From assembly GCA_037962975.1 (NCBI GenBank), contig CM075669.1, positions 114,158,501 to 114,222,500 of the forward strand: 64,000 nucleotides of DNA, read 5' to 3'. Within the stretch, counting starts at the first letter, position 1. Each line of letters starts with the position of its first letter. The position numbers and the translations under genes were made by a program. The notes beneath the pieces were generated by a model. It had not been told where the DNA came from and searched no databases. It saw nothing but the letters and a program-made list of their open reading frames with translations. Source of the DNA: Clitoria ternatea (taxonomy: Eukaryota; Streptophyta; Magnoliopsida; Fabales; Fabaceae). Shown piece by piece: positions 35,965 through 48,064 of this stretch.

Positions 35965-37369
35965 TGTTGAAACAGGTTTTGATAATGACAATCTAAAGAA
36001 GTTAAAGCATGTACAAGAACAAGGAATAAATGTGTTTGATGCTATATAACTTGATGAACAACCAAGGACTTGAGTCAAAGTACTTACAAAGGATTAAAAT
36101 AAGTAAAGAAAGTTAATCCAAGTACCAAAGGATCAAAGAAATTAAGCCATAAGACATTATATATCAAAATGGGTGAAACAAAGCATAAAAGGTCATGCAT
36201 CAGGTGCATGAATCAATTCATATAGCAACACATGGACACATGAATTGATTCATATGAAATACAAGACAGGAGATTTATGATTCAAACGCATGAACTGATT
36301 CATGCTTATGATTAATCAATTCATAGGACTGTAAGGGCCAAAAATTACGCAATAACACTATATGAATCTATTCATTTGGTCCTCGAATCTATTCATCTCA
36401 ATTTTAATAAGCAAATACACTAAATGAATAGATTCATATGGAAAATGAATTGATTCATTTAGTGTAAATTTAGTTCAAATTTTGAATTTCAGAAAGTGGA
36501 CAGCCTTGCATCGTACCACAGATTTTCCATATCGCATTATGAATTCAATCGTGGAGCACTAAGCAGACAGATAGGAAACGCTCCATAATTCCACTATGCC
36601 AATTATGACTCAAGAAGGAATCAAATAAGAAATGTACCATGCCTCCTGAAGCCTAAAAATAGAGAAGGAAATTGAAGAAGCAGATGTCCTAATCCAAGAA
36701 AAATGCATTCCTTGCTCTCTTCTCTGTTCTCTCTTATTTCTTAGCAATTAACTCTCTGTTCTATTTATTTGTGATTATTTTTGAGAGTTAGCTTATGAGT
36801 AAAAATTATTTTGAGTGCCAAAACTTGTATATCCACTCTATTGGAGAGTTATCCTTGTATACTTAAACACCAAATTCCTAAAGTTTAGGCTGGGTTTCAA
36901 CCTTGTAAAATTATAAGATTGAGAAATTGGGTGGGGTGCCTTTGTACTTGTGAGAATTGAGTTCTTGAGTGTGGGACACTAGGAAGCTGCAATTGCTCAA
37001 AGTTTGTATCTCTAATCTCCAATAGTGGAATACTTCAAGTGGGTTGCTTAAAGGCGAGATGTACACCAGTGTAGTGGAACTCGTTATATCAGTTTGCAAT
37101 TCTTTCTTCCCTAAGCTCCTTTATTATTGCTTGCTAATTTAATTATGCTTTATATTTGGTTGTGAAAATTGTATTAGTTAAATTCTTGATATTATTATTG
37201 AACTTTATTATTGCTCACTAAGTGTTTGATAAATTTCTGTGATTAATTTGACTTTATTATTATCTATTTCATTAATCACTTTATAAGTTGCAAAAGAAAT
37301 ATATTCAAAAACATTCCAAAGCAAGATTTTTAATACTCAATTCACCCCCCTCTTGAGTAATTAAGGCCA
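35965..37369 (+). repeat. 5' LTR of the SIRE-like element
   Basis: Starts TGTTGAAACAGG and probably ends GGCCA about 13 bases before the primer site; the exact right end is uncertain. It contains AATTCACCCCCCTCTTGAG near its end, a pattern common in SIRE-type LTRs, and a CTAAAAATAGAG TATA-like box at about 36653. Five bases upstream are TTATA; the partner duplication lies outside the window. Confidence 0.75.
36208..36459. repeat. Cluster of ATGAATCAATTCAT-type palindromes
   Basis: About eight copies of ATGAATNNATTCAT (NN = CA, TG, CT, AG) in 252 bases, for example ATGAATTGATTCAT, ATGAATCTATTCAT, AATGAATAGATTCAT and AATGAATTGATTCATT. Confidence 0.85.
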
Positions 37370-37382
37370 CTTGGTTAAAAAA

Positions 37383-37396
37383 TGGTATCAGAGCTT
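37383..37396 (+). promoter_or_regulatory. Primer binding site, initiator-Met tRNA type
   Basis: TGGTATCAGAGCTT, complementary to the 3' end of initiator Met tRNA, as usual for plant Ty1/copia elements. Confidence 0.9.
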
Positions 37397-37437
37397 GACT
37401 CTTGGTAGATCAAGCTTAACAGCTTCAAGAGAACAAG

Positions 37438-37509
37438 ATGGCCTCTACTTCTTATAACCTTTTTCCTGAGGGTGGTGCAACAAATAGACCTCTCATTTTC
37501 AATGGTGAG
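37438..37509 (+). pseudogene. SIRE-like gag, N-terminal 24 codons
   Basis: The ATG at 37438 follows the primer site by about 40 bases. The residues MASTSYNLFPEGGA and RPLIFNGE match the start of plant copia Gag proteins. The frame resumes in phase at 55221 (GYAFWK) after the 17.7 kb insertion. Confidence 0.85.
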
Positions 37510-39239
37510 TGATGCATAAATCTTGGTGGATTAAATTCTTTTGGCAAGCACAACAATCGTTAAATTTGTAATATATTTGATCGTCCTATAGGGATTGAGG
37601 TAATTACCACAACCTAAGACTAGTACAAACTGAACCAAAACGCAAAAAGATAGAATTTATTCTGTTTATGCTTTTCTGCACTTTCCATGTTTTTTGTAAT
37701 TTCAGAAAAAAATATGAAAAGTGGAATGTATTTAATAGAAGATAGGTTAGGATTACTTCAGCTCATAATTTCATCAAGAAACATGCAATTGAGGTTCAAT
37801 CAAGCTTCAGACACAAGAGGATAATTCACAGATGGTTAATCCCTAATTCTTTAGGTGATTAACACTAATTCCTAAGCATTAAACCCTAATCCCTTAGGTG
37901 TTCAGTGACAGAGAAATCTAATGCGAAATTGGGGATTGAACCTTAACTATTCACCTAATTACTAGGCCTGAATTAGTTAGGAAGCCAGAAGTTACCTAAG
38001 CCTCAACCATGATTCCTCATTGGTGAGATTCTTCAATTAGGTCTGGATTTTTCAATCCAGCAGTGTAGATTCACTTCTCAGCTTGTTCTTCACATGCTTC
38101 AGAAGATAATTTCCTCAATGCACATTCAAGAATCCATTGGAAACTTTAGCAATCCCAACCCTAGGGGTTTAGCAACCCATGGAACTGGTTTCAGAAAGTG
38201 GAACGTTAAGAGCCATGGAAGAGAGAGTTTAGAGAAGGAAAATGTTTAGGGAGGGAAAATGTTTAGAGAGAGATTAAAAATCAAAAAATGGGAGTTGTAT
38301 ATTGCTTTTGTGTGTAAATTATAGAGTATTTATAACTATATATAGCTAAGGCAAAAACTAACTAAACTAACTTTAATTAATTACAAAGGAAACTTCCTAA
38401 CAATTAAACTAACGAAACTAATTAATTTATTACAAGGGAATGACTAATTATAACACACTAATTAAATTACCAGAATACAAATATAATCAGCAACTAATAA
38501 AATAATTAATGGTAACTACTACAATAATTCACGTTGAAGGAGTATAATATACTTTGGAAACAAGCTTGACGTGACATCCTTACTTAAATCTTAAAATATA
38601 ATTTAGCACTTGCTTGCTGCATGTTCACGTGAACGATGGGATGACAAGGCTGAGTTTGTGAATTGCTTCCTTTGGCTTTTACGTGAATGCAAAGTGACTT
38701 CACGCTTAAGCGTGACCTTTGTTCGCTTGAGCGTGATGACTTCACACCTTACTGGATCTGCGCGTATGTACACTGGGAGGCTAGCGTATGTATGCTGGAC
38801 CACTGACTTACTGATTCTTCTCTTTTCAGGTTCTGTTTATGCGCGTACGTATGCTGGGATTCCAGCGTATGTACGCTGGCTCACTGGACTGGCACTTTGG
38901 TCTTCTTTCTCCTATGCGTATATACGCTAGATACTAGTGTATTTACGTTGGATTTGCTGCACCTAGATCCTACAAAATGCAAGTATATAAATGCCTAGCG
39001 TATATACGCTGGCTTTTTAGCGTCTGTACGCTAGGTTACTGGATCTCTCAATAAACACATTTCTTTCCTTATGTGCTTATCTTTTTATCTATTTTCTTGA
39101 ATAATTCAAACACATTCAAATTAATTAATTAAAACAAGAAAGAATGACAATTCATTACATAACAATGCCAAAGTTAATAATAATTGATGGATTAATTTAA
39201 ATTAAAGATGAAATTATTAAGTCTTTTCAAGACTTATCA
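37510..39239 (-). repeat. 3' LTR of Athila-like element 3 (1730 bp)
   Basis: In plus orientation it starts TGATGCATAAATC and ends GACTTATCA. It is very similar to 53628-55215. The largest differences are in the motif block at about 38760-39035, where this copy has more units. Confidence 0.95.
38701..39035. repeat. Cluster of CACGCTTAAGCGTG and AGCGTATGTACGCT palindromes
   Basis: A perfect 14 bp palindrome CACGCTTAAGCGTG at 38701-38714, a variant TTCGCTTGAGCGTG, then seven or eight copies of GCGTATGTACGC-type units, the best being CCAGCGTATGTACGCTGG at 38862-38879, palindromic except for the centre pair. Confidence 0.88.
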
Positions 39240-40776
39240 CATCCCCAAACTTAAAGCTTGCTTGTCCTCAAGTAAGGACTCAGATTAATTAAATCAATTA
39301 CACTTACTCAAGATAATCAACCTTTCCTTAACTTAATTTATCCCATAATTATTGAATACTATTCATGCTTTCTTTCTACAACTTCTGAAAATTTAATTAC
39401 TTACACTTCCTTTGGGAACAAGCTGGTGATGCTTTCCTTACATGGATTGGTGTTTTACTTTTCTCTCAGTGTATAGGTTCAATTGTATGCACTCATCACC
39501 TGTGTAATTGTCAGATCAACATAGGCTTGCAACAGTTCTAAACATCATGACATATGCTAGCACAATTGGATCAGTAAGGGCTTTTGAAGCTTGTAATGGG
39601 GTTAGGCTACATGCTCCATTTTTGTTTTTCTAGTCAATGTTGGGTTAAAAGATGTGCCCACTGATGCCTTGCCTCAATCTTAACTCAAATACCTATACTA
39701 ACCAGCTCTTTTGCTTTTATTTTTCTCAGATGAAGGATAACTCAACTATTTATGGTGCTTTGTACCTTCTTCTCTTTCAATCCTTTGGACTCTTTCTTTC
39801 TTCTCTTTCATTTTTTTCAATACCATTTTTCTTCCATATAGGAATTGCTTTACTAATTTTTCACTTTTCTTTTACTTTTGCTATTCTTCCTTTCATTTCT
39901 CAAAATCCTCATCTATAATTAAGGTCAGAGTGTGTCCTTTAATTGCTCTTAGGCACACTCTTCATCCCCAAACTTAGAACTTGCTAGTCCCTAGCAATAA
40001 GATAAGAATCAGTAGTTCATCAGTGGTACATCCAGGGACAATTCACTTGGTTTTTCTTAGATAAATAGGCTTGTAAAGTTAGGTACATAATCAGAATGAA
40101 AGGGTCTTAGGCTCAAACATAATTATTAGGTCAACAGATAATTAATAATATTAAGGATGGCTAAATTTGGCCCTGTCTAATTTACAAAGAAGGCCTTCAT
40201 CATTTCCAATTAGCAAACATATAATCATTAGCAAGCACTGAAGCAAATTCTGTCTCACTAAGCAAGAATGCAGACACACTCGGAAAAGAAACAATAAAGG
40301 CTCAAAAGCTAATAAATTACAGGTAATCAGCCAATCATGTCCCCAAACTTAATGCGAGATTATAAGCTTAGATTGCTAACTAGCATGGTGAATATACAAA
40401 TAATACAGGATGGGAATAGTTATGGACAGGGATCATGAATCAAGCAATGCGAATCAATTAATTTATCCAATGGATGCCTGAGAATCAACAAACTTTAAAC
40501 AATTAAGATAAATTCTAAATTAAATACAATTAATACCTTTCATAAATTAATGGGATGAGGGGATAGATTACTTCCCTTTTTACCTATATGGCAAGGGTTT
40601 GGTGAGCGATGGTTGCAAGAATTGAACAATATAAATCAGAAAAGAAAATACATTGAACAATTAACATAGAGTCATACTTGCATTACAACTAAAAGGGAAA
40701 TACATTGTTCAAGAAAGGAAATTAAAAGAAAGTTATTACATCATAGAATTAACTTAAATGACAGCAAATTAATACA
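39240..40776 (-). other. 3' untranslated region of Athila-like element 3 with polypurine tract
   Basis: On the minus strand, GGACAAGCAAGCTTTAAGTTTGGGGATG lies immediately before the 3' LTR (39240-39268) and is the plausible polypurine tract. Two more AAGTTTGGGGA copies lie at about 39963-39975 and 40338-40350. No reading frame is supported. The plus-strand open frame at 39652-39918 is antisense low-complexity sequence. Confidence 0.7.
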
Positions 40777-42065
40777 TCAGTCTTCCTCTTCTTCATCTTC
40801 TTCATCAGCAGCCTCATCCATAGGTTCATCATTTTGTTGCTCAGGGTGGGGTGGAAATTCAGTTGCTAAAGGTGTGTCATCAGGGGGAGTGGTGAACCCA
40901 ATAGAAGTCTCTGTCAGTTGGAACTCCCATTTCTTCAGTGTGGTCCATATTCAGTGTAGTGGCAATCTTCCTCAGCATAAGATCATGGTTCAGGACCAGA
41001 TCATAGGTCCCTAGCTATATCTTCTTCTTGGCTTGGATTTCTTGCATTACCATAGAGAGATCAAAAGAATTACCTGAACCTGGTGGTGTAGAAGATGATG
41101 GTTTGGGTTGTCTGTGACACTTTGGCTCTTGAGGCATAAAGTGGTCAATGTGGTCTATTACCCAGTACTTATCCATAATCCTCTCAGGCTTCACCTTTGT
41201 CAGTTCTTCATAGTTTAACCTAACCTGATTCTTTTTGGCCAACAAAGTGACAATGGAGCAATATGGCAGTTGAAGATTTTTTTCATTGGCTTTCACCATC
41301 TCCTCCAATATTAACTCACCCAAATTAACATACAGACCCTTCATTAAATAGTAAATCAACATCAACCTCTTAATGACAACCTCAGTAGCATGAGCCACAG
41401 GTTGCAGGGATAAAAAGACGTAGTGGCACCATAAGAGGGGGAGATGATTCAAACAACTTTTCTTGACACATTTTGGTGCACCACTCACTTTTGTTACATA
41501 TGCAGCCCCTTGTTCTCAACATTCCTCTAGTATTTCCTTTCTAAGATTCTCATTTTCAACCCTATGGAAGATATATACTATCCAAGTGTATTGACATCCT
41601 TCACCATCTAAGATAGGTACTTTCAAACTCTTATTCAATATGTGACCAGAGAGAGGAATACTGACTCCTCTCAAGTAGGAAGAAAAAGGTACCTTATCCT
41701 CAATAGAATTGCCCCTTAAATTGGCATAGAACTCCCTAGTGAGTTCTTGATAATCGTTGCCTAAGTTCTCATTAATATACTGTCATCCCCTTGCAAACAT
41801 AGCAGCCTTTACATCAATATCAGAGCAATTATCTTCATCAAGGACCAGCACCCTTTTCCCTTATTACTCCTCTGTTTTTGAATTTTGTCTCATATTCTTG
41901 GGCATCCTTGAGATCCCTAAACCTATTCTAGTCAAAATCCTCATTTTTCTTAGACTTCTTTTCTTCCTTAAGGCTTTTACTCTTTTTAGGTGGTGGAGAA
42001 ACAGGGGTGCTTACAGTAGCCACCCCCTTTCCTTTCTCTTTTGGGGTTTTCTTCACACTTTCCAT
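40777..42065 (-). pseudogene. Extra ORF of Athila-like element 3 (env position), about 430 codons, broken
   Basis: From ATG at 42065 the minus strand encodes a lysine/proline/serine-rich N-terminus (KKTPKEKGKG, TPVSPPPKKSKS, EEKKSKKNEDFD), then a globular region to about 41130 (RFRDLKDAQEYETKF, PFSSYLRGVSIPLSGHILNK, HLPLLWCHYVFLSLQPVAH, RLMLIYYLMKG, LPYCSIVTLLAK), a serine/proline linker and an acidic tail ending in a run of Asp/Glu. There are two frameshifts and about five stops. The globular region resembles the domain annotated in plants as 'putative plant transposon protein', common in extra ORFs of Athila-like elements; this is from memory of the family and was not searched. No signal peptide or membrane anchor is seen. 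The longest clean piece is 41015-41488. Confidence 0.65.
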
Positions 42066-43408
42066 TTTAATAACTCCTTCTACTTTTCTAATGAGTCTGT
42101 GAGCTTATGGACATTGTGAATGTTAAGGATGGTGTTTATAGGGCCTAAATGGGTGCAAATGCATAAATAACACAACCATAGAAAAATGAACATGTAAGAT
42201 GAATGGACATGATGGATGCATTAAATTTGAAATTGAAACAGTGGAATGCAATGATTTTAGCTATTAACTGAAATTAAGGAATGAAAAGATGTTACCTTTC
42301 AATGGAATCCTTCGATTGTGCCCTTTCCTCTTTAAAATCCAAGTTTTCAATGTAAAGAGGTGTGAATTAGGGTTTGTACTGTAACACCCCCGGTTTCCCA
42401 GACTCGAATTTTGATGTGACCGATATAAATAATGATTAATAAAAGTATGGGTAAATTTTTCACGTTTCAGGATAAGTCCGATGTCACACCAAGACCCAAA
42501 TCATAGAAACTGAAGAGTGATATTCATCAACATATAACTGGATCGATAACTAAATTGCCCATAACGGTATACAAAATAATAGAGTTTACAGTGGAAGAAG
42601 AATGTGTATACCGGGCATATGCCTAGTCCCATATATGAAGATATAAGAAAAGGCCCAAGTAATCATACAATTTCATAATATAAGCCTATTAGGCTTTAAT
42701 CAACTATGCACCTGAATCATAATTATTTATCATCAAATGTAGGTAGTCTATACATGAGACATCCATCACCACATGGCATCAATCTAATCATCCTTTACAT
42801 ACTAAACATATAGACTACGTTCATAAATACATAAGTTTGTTACACATACATATTTACCTCTCTAAGTCATCATCCTTATATACAATTTAATTTAATACGT
42901 TAAAATTCACAATTGATGCCGGCCAACGCACTTCCATTACCACTATTTACCTTCGCTAAAACTTCAATTCAAAGTCTCATCTCGGCCCATGATAACCCTG
43001 CATCACAATGCTAAAAAGGAGACCACATGGGAGAGTGAGTTATACATTCAAAATGACGAATATAAATATTTTGTGATTATGTGTACATGCTTACCATCAT
43101 CATGTGTGCCTTGCTGTAAAATCATCAGTTCATCATTCAATCATCATCACATTGATATAATAGGTATACAACCCTCATGAAACGCATTTCACAACATAAG
43201 CAAATATAAGCACATACACAATCACATTGCCACTTATCAACAAGGGCATTCACAATCATCATTATCATTTTATTAAATTTTTATTCCATTTCTCCTCGCA
43301 AGGGGTCTCATCTCTCATAGTCATCCCATCTCAAATGTCATGCACTTATGGCTAACACATATGTCAACTGTTTAATGCATATGCACGGATCCGATTTTAT
43401 TTCATCAG

Positions 43409-43745
43409 GTGATCGCAACCACCTTATCATTCATTCACATGGGTTTCCCGCCTCGCAAGGGGTACTTCCTCTAGTAACCTCGTAAGGTGCTTTCTCGTGA
43501 TCGCAACCACGTTCAACAATTCATAATGGTTTCCCGCCTCGCAAGGGGTACTCCTGCCTCATGATCGCAACCACGGGCATCATAGGAACTCGCAAGCCCT
43601 TTTTCATTTCAATAACCAGGTGATCGCAACCACCGGCTCAATATCATATCATCATCAAGTTGGTTTCCCGCCTCGCAAGGGGTACTCCCTTCATAGAATC
43701 CCGCAGGATCTTTCATCATTGTGATCGCAACCACATATTCAATGT
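43409..43745. repeat. Degenerate tandem repeat, two alternating motifs
   Basis: GTGATCGCAACCAC (five copies) alternates with GGTTTCCCGCCTCGCAAGGGG (three copies) and TCGCAAG-type fragments, giving units of about 80-110 bases. The motifs are exact or nearly so, while the spacers vary. Confidence 0.8.
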
Positions 43746-44800
43746 TATGTCAGGCCATGAATGCAAAATGCAATAATGCATATGCCAATCAACCTTGCAA
43801 GGATATCTCACCCTCTCAATTAGGGGTATATTTTATATTTGGTTTTTATTATCATTGGCATACAATCAATCATAAGGCCCCTCAAGGCACAACATTCACA
43901 TTTTCATAAATCCCCATATGGCAATCATAGCATATCAATCATCATAGCATTTATCCACGCATGGAAACCAATAAGATATCTCAAATCATAAATTCAACAA
44001 TCACCATTGCATCTTATACATACAAGTCAATACTTGTATTAATCATATTAGCGCCACACTAATCAAAATAGCAAACACTGCTTATTCAAGGGCATGTTCA
44101 ACAACAACGTCCCTTTTCATTCAACCATATTATTTATCATTCAATATATGTTGTATCCTCAACTTTCAATCATCATCGACACTATTTCAATCCATTTATT
44201 TATACCCTCATTGCCATTTAATTGCCCTCTCATTAATTTTGTCATCACACAAAGTGTGTCATGTAACCATATCACTTACTTCTCATCATGCTTCATAATA
44301 TATCCATAGTGGTGGAGCATACATGTATTCATAACCTAACATAGGCATACACATATCTTGTCAAGGCCTTGATCCATTCTCCAATCACCACTAAGACACA
44401 CCACACATATACCTTTAGTGAATTCGTTTGTTTTTCCATAATAATAGAGGTTTTGGGCAACAATGAGCCCATGATAACTTTCAACATTGGGACATGAGAA
44501 GAGTTCATTTTTAGTCTTAAAAATAGAGGGACATCTCATAAATATCACCTATTAGTCCCAATTTGACCACCATAAAAAGTTAGGTTTAAAACCCTCTTAA
44601 ACTTGTATTTTTCAATGCAGTAGGTTAGGTATTTTACTCCTAATGAGAGTTAGAAAGCTCCAATTAAAGTGATACCAATTCTCACACCTCCATAACACAA
44701 TTATCTACAACTTTCATGAAGAAGTCGGAGGCTAAAAACATTATTAAAATGCCCAAACGGGCCAAAAACATCAAAGGTTGCCTATTGGGCAAATCCTGTC

Positions 44801-44949
44801 GTAATCAATTACGCTAATCGATTATAGCTGAAACAGAACTCTTGTAATCGATTACACTCACCTTTGTAATCGGTTACACCTGAAGCTAATCAATTACGCT
44901 GAAAACAGAATGCCTGTAATCGAATACGCTTACCTCCGTAATCGATTAC
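44801..44949. repeat. Cluster of GTAATCGATTAC palindromes
   Basis: Seven copies of a 10-12 bp palindrome: GTAATCAATTAC, CTAATCGATTAT, GTAATCGATTAC (twice), GTAATCGGTTAC, CTAATCAATTAC and GTAATCGAATAC. It occupies the position of the GAATCGATTC cluster in the homologous LTR. Confidence 0.88.
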
Positions 44950-47135
44950 GCCATACCAGAATGCAGAAATTGTGCAGAAAATGCATGATTTTGGGACTTC
45001 TAACCCCTCTAACTTTTTTATATCAACTCCAAATGCTACCAATTTTGACACCAACTAAATTACACCATTTGTGATGCGTGGCCACCAGTCTCACTCAAAA
45101 ATTCTTAAAAATGAGGGACTTATGTGCATAAATGTGTTTTACCCGTTTTGAGGTACTTTTGTGCAACTCAAGGGCCTATTCTCATTAGAATTGGCCCACT
45201 CCAGTTTCTACAAGTTATAAACTATGCATAGAAGCTATTGGAACTATCCCATGCCATTCAATCCTCATAAAACTCTATTTGGCTCTATTAGTTCCTTAAT
45301 CATGCATTAATGTCAATACCTAATTTCACATTTTGAGCAATTTCTCTACCAATATAAACATTAATGCCATCAAATGGGCCTTAGCCTTTCATTACCAATA
45401 TTCATTCGTCAAAATCACATGGAATTCTAAATTCACATGGTATATGCATACTTCAACCCCTCATGGGTTATTCATTATCATATATATACATATATTATTA
45501 TCAATAGACAACAATTTGCTATTCACATCATTTCACTATAATCATGGCAAGGCAACCATGAGTATCATGAGATACAATAATCATTAATTATATAACTCAT
45601 GCAATTTGAATGTAAACTCCTCTCCTACCTCGAGGGAAGAGCCGAAATCCGAATGCACGCTCCGAATGCTCTGCCACATAATCCGGAATGCAATCTACAT
45701 AACATATACATGTGCATTCACACAATCAATAACCATCATAATTCTAAACATTTGCTAGCTTATCATAAAGCTCAACATCAAGTCCTAAACTTGCTAAACA
45801 CCAATTTATGCCATTTTGTTAGGCTTCGGGAATTCCTTTCCCAAAACCAAGATTCTCTAGATCTTAAAGAGTAACTAAACCCAACAACATCATCATCTCA
45901 TCCATTTCATAATGTAATCCCAAATCACCTCAATTCTTCAAACATAATCATTATCATCGTCTATTATCGTAACTAATGACACCCAACATTGAATATTTCA
46001 TATACCCATCCTTAAAATCAATTCTTCTACTCCCTCACATTCCATATTCATATTAACACCTATCTATAGGTTCCACCATCAATGGTTCTATATTATTTTA
46101 AGTAACATTCAATCTTAAACATCATCTATTCACTTTCAATTTAACCTCCTAAGTTACAACATATCCATTTTCCCCAAATTCTTGGACTAGGGTTTAATGA
46201 GAACCCAACCACTATAATCAATATTCATCAACCATCTTCAATGGCCACCTCCCATCATCAATATCACTCTCTAACTTCATTAATCATACATTCAACTCAT
46301 ATTTTACACTTTCCCCAATTTATTAAAGCTAGGGTTCCAGTAGAACCCATTACCTATTTATAAGCTTCATTTCAAGCACCCATAAGCTAACAACATAGTA
46401 TCCTCACCATCAACCACATTCACAACAATTCCCTAATGGTTTTCTAACCTAGGGTTTGGTTCCCCAAGCCATTTTCCATCAAAACAACACCCAATCTCCT
46501 ATCACAATACTTAAATAGGCTCAAAACCATAAACTAAAGCCATGGGTGTTCAAGATCATACCTCTTTCTACAAGCTCAAACCCCATAACGAAAATAAGAT
46601 GAAGAGAAGAAAAGATGAGCCAAGCTTTGCTCCAAGTGCCTTTTTGGATGGAAAATGATTTATTGAGGGAGAGAGGGGGTGAACGGTTTTGGAGAAGAAG
46701 AATGGAGGGAGGGGAAGAAAAGGAAAGTGAATGAAAGAGAGGGAGAGAGGCCAACAAAAAGGGAGAGGGAAAAGAAAGAGTTTTTGTTTTAATTTTTAAT
46801 CCCCTCATAAAATTTCTCCATTTTACAACATACAGGATCTCTGTTCAGGCTCAATACTAACTCCAAAAATTATTCCAAAGATATATTCGGATTCCCAATA
46901 ATATTCTTAATAGCCCTGACCAATGGCATCTCAATCGGAGATACTTGGTCCGACACCTATATTTTAACTGGGTATAATTTTAACTTTTAAAGCCCCAATA
47001 AATTTTAAATAATCCTCATAATTCTCAATTTAATTATTTTAATATTTTTGGGACACTTATTAACCCATTTATAATCATTTAATATTTATTCCTCCTATTT
47101 AATCATTTTTATAAAATTCAGGATGTTACATGTAC

Positions 47136-48064
47136 GCTAGGAGAGGGTTTTTATAATGCTGAACCCAGCTTTTATACGCTTATGTTCTGGTTACTACAGA
47201 TGGTAACAGGTTGACACACACTGGGGTACGTGTAGGTACATTGAATCTTTGGCATACTTACACCCACATTAAAGCATAACAGGTGGTAACAGTTATAGGC
47301 CACGCTATAAGCGTGCAATCACCCGCTCAACCGCGTATCAGCTCTTCCAATGGTCACGCTTAAGCGTGCATATTCCTCTCCTAAGCGCCACGCATTCCCA
47401 AAGGTTCACACTTTAAGCGCAAAGGCCCACGCTTAGGCATGAAGACACGCCCAGGGTCACGCTTGGTACTCGCTTAAGCGCGCCACACATCCAGGGGTCA
47501 CGCTTCAAGCGTGAAGGTATACGCTGCAAGCGTTATTTCTTTTTAAGGTTCAAAACTGCCAGCGTGAAGGGTCACGCTTAAGCGCTCCTCGAGCTTGCAC
47601 AAGCGCATGGTTGGTCCAAGAGTCACACTTAAAGCGTGGAGTCTCTCGCTCAAGCGCGAAGACATTCCCTGATTCACACTGTAAGCCACGCTCAAGTATA
47701 CAAGGCTTCTCGCTTGAGCGTGAAGGCACAAGTTGGTCTGCGCTTAAGCGTGCTATCTCCTCGCTTAAGCACCACGGGGGCCTGATCCTAATTTATTTAC
47801 GCATAGCTACGCCCAGTTTGGAGTATGTACGCGCACCCTTATCCTAGCTACTGGACCTACGTGTAGGTACGCTAGGATTGGAGCGTATGTACGCGTACCT
47901 TATGGTCCATAATTTTATTATTTTGCTGATACGCGTATGAACACTAGAACCAAGGTATATACACTCAAACCTTATTCAAAATTTTTCAAGTTTATTCACA
48001 CCTTATTCAAACTTTTTTAGTTTTCTTTTATTGTTTAAAAACACCAAACACAAACTACAACAAT
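47136..48064 (-). repeat. Motif-rich non-coding region downstream of the element 3 polyprotein
   Basis: Between the integrase and the solo LTR lies a block dense in ACGCTTAAGCGT-type palindromes (about 20, for example GGTCACGCTTAAGCGTGC, CACGCTTCAAGCGTG, TCGCTTGAGCGTGA) and, at both ends, GCGTATGTACGC-type units (47131-47180 and 47800-47950). The same two motifs are in this element's LTRs. No coding frame is supported. Confidence 0.85.

Larger units (their letters stand above)
42380..47130 (+). repeat. Solo LTR, Ty3/gypsy type, 4.75 kb, target duplication TGTAC
   Basis: TGTAACACCCCCGG to GGATGTTACA, with TGTAC at 42375-42379 and 47131-47135 as a perfect duplication. No primer site or coding region adjoins it. 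Homologous to the solo LTR at 16148-21322 over most of its length. Contains a short tandem-repeat block (43409-43745) and a palindrome cluster (44801-44949). Open frames such as 45333-45587 and 46521-46808 are not conserved between the two copies and are not genes. Confidence 0.93.

Noticed and set aside
37383..37396. tRNA-like match
   Set aside because: Only the 3' end complement of initiator Met tRNA is present. It is a retroelement primer site, not a tRNA gene; the same holds for 63587-63599.
41015..41488. Possible host gene on the minus strand
   Set aside because: It lies inside Athila-like element 3 between integrase and polypurine tract, with broken coding sequence continuing on both sides, so it is the element's own extra ORF.
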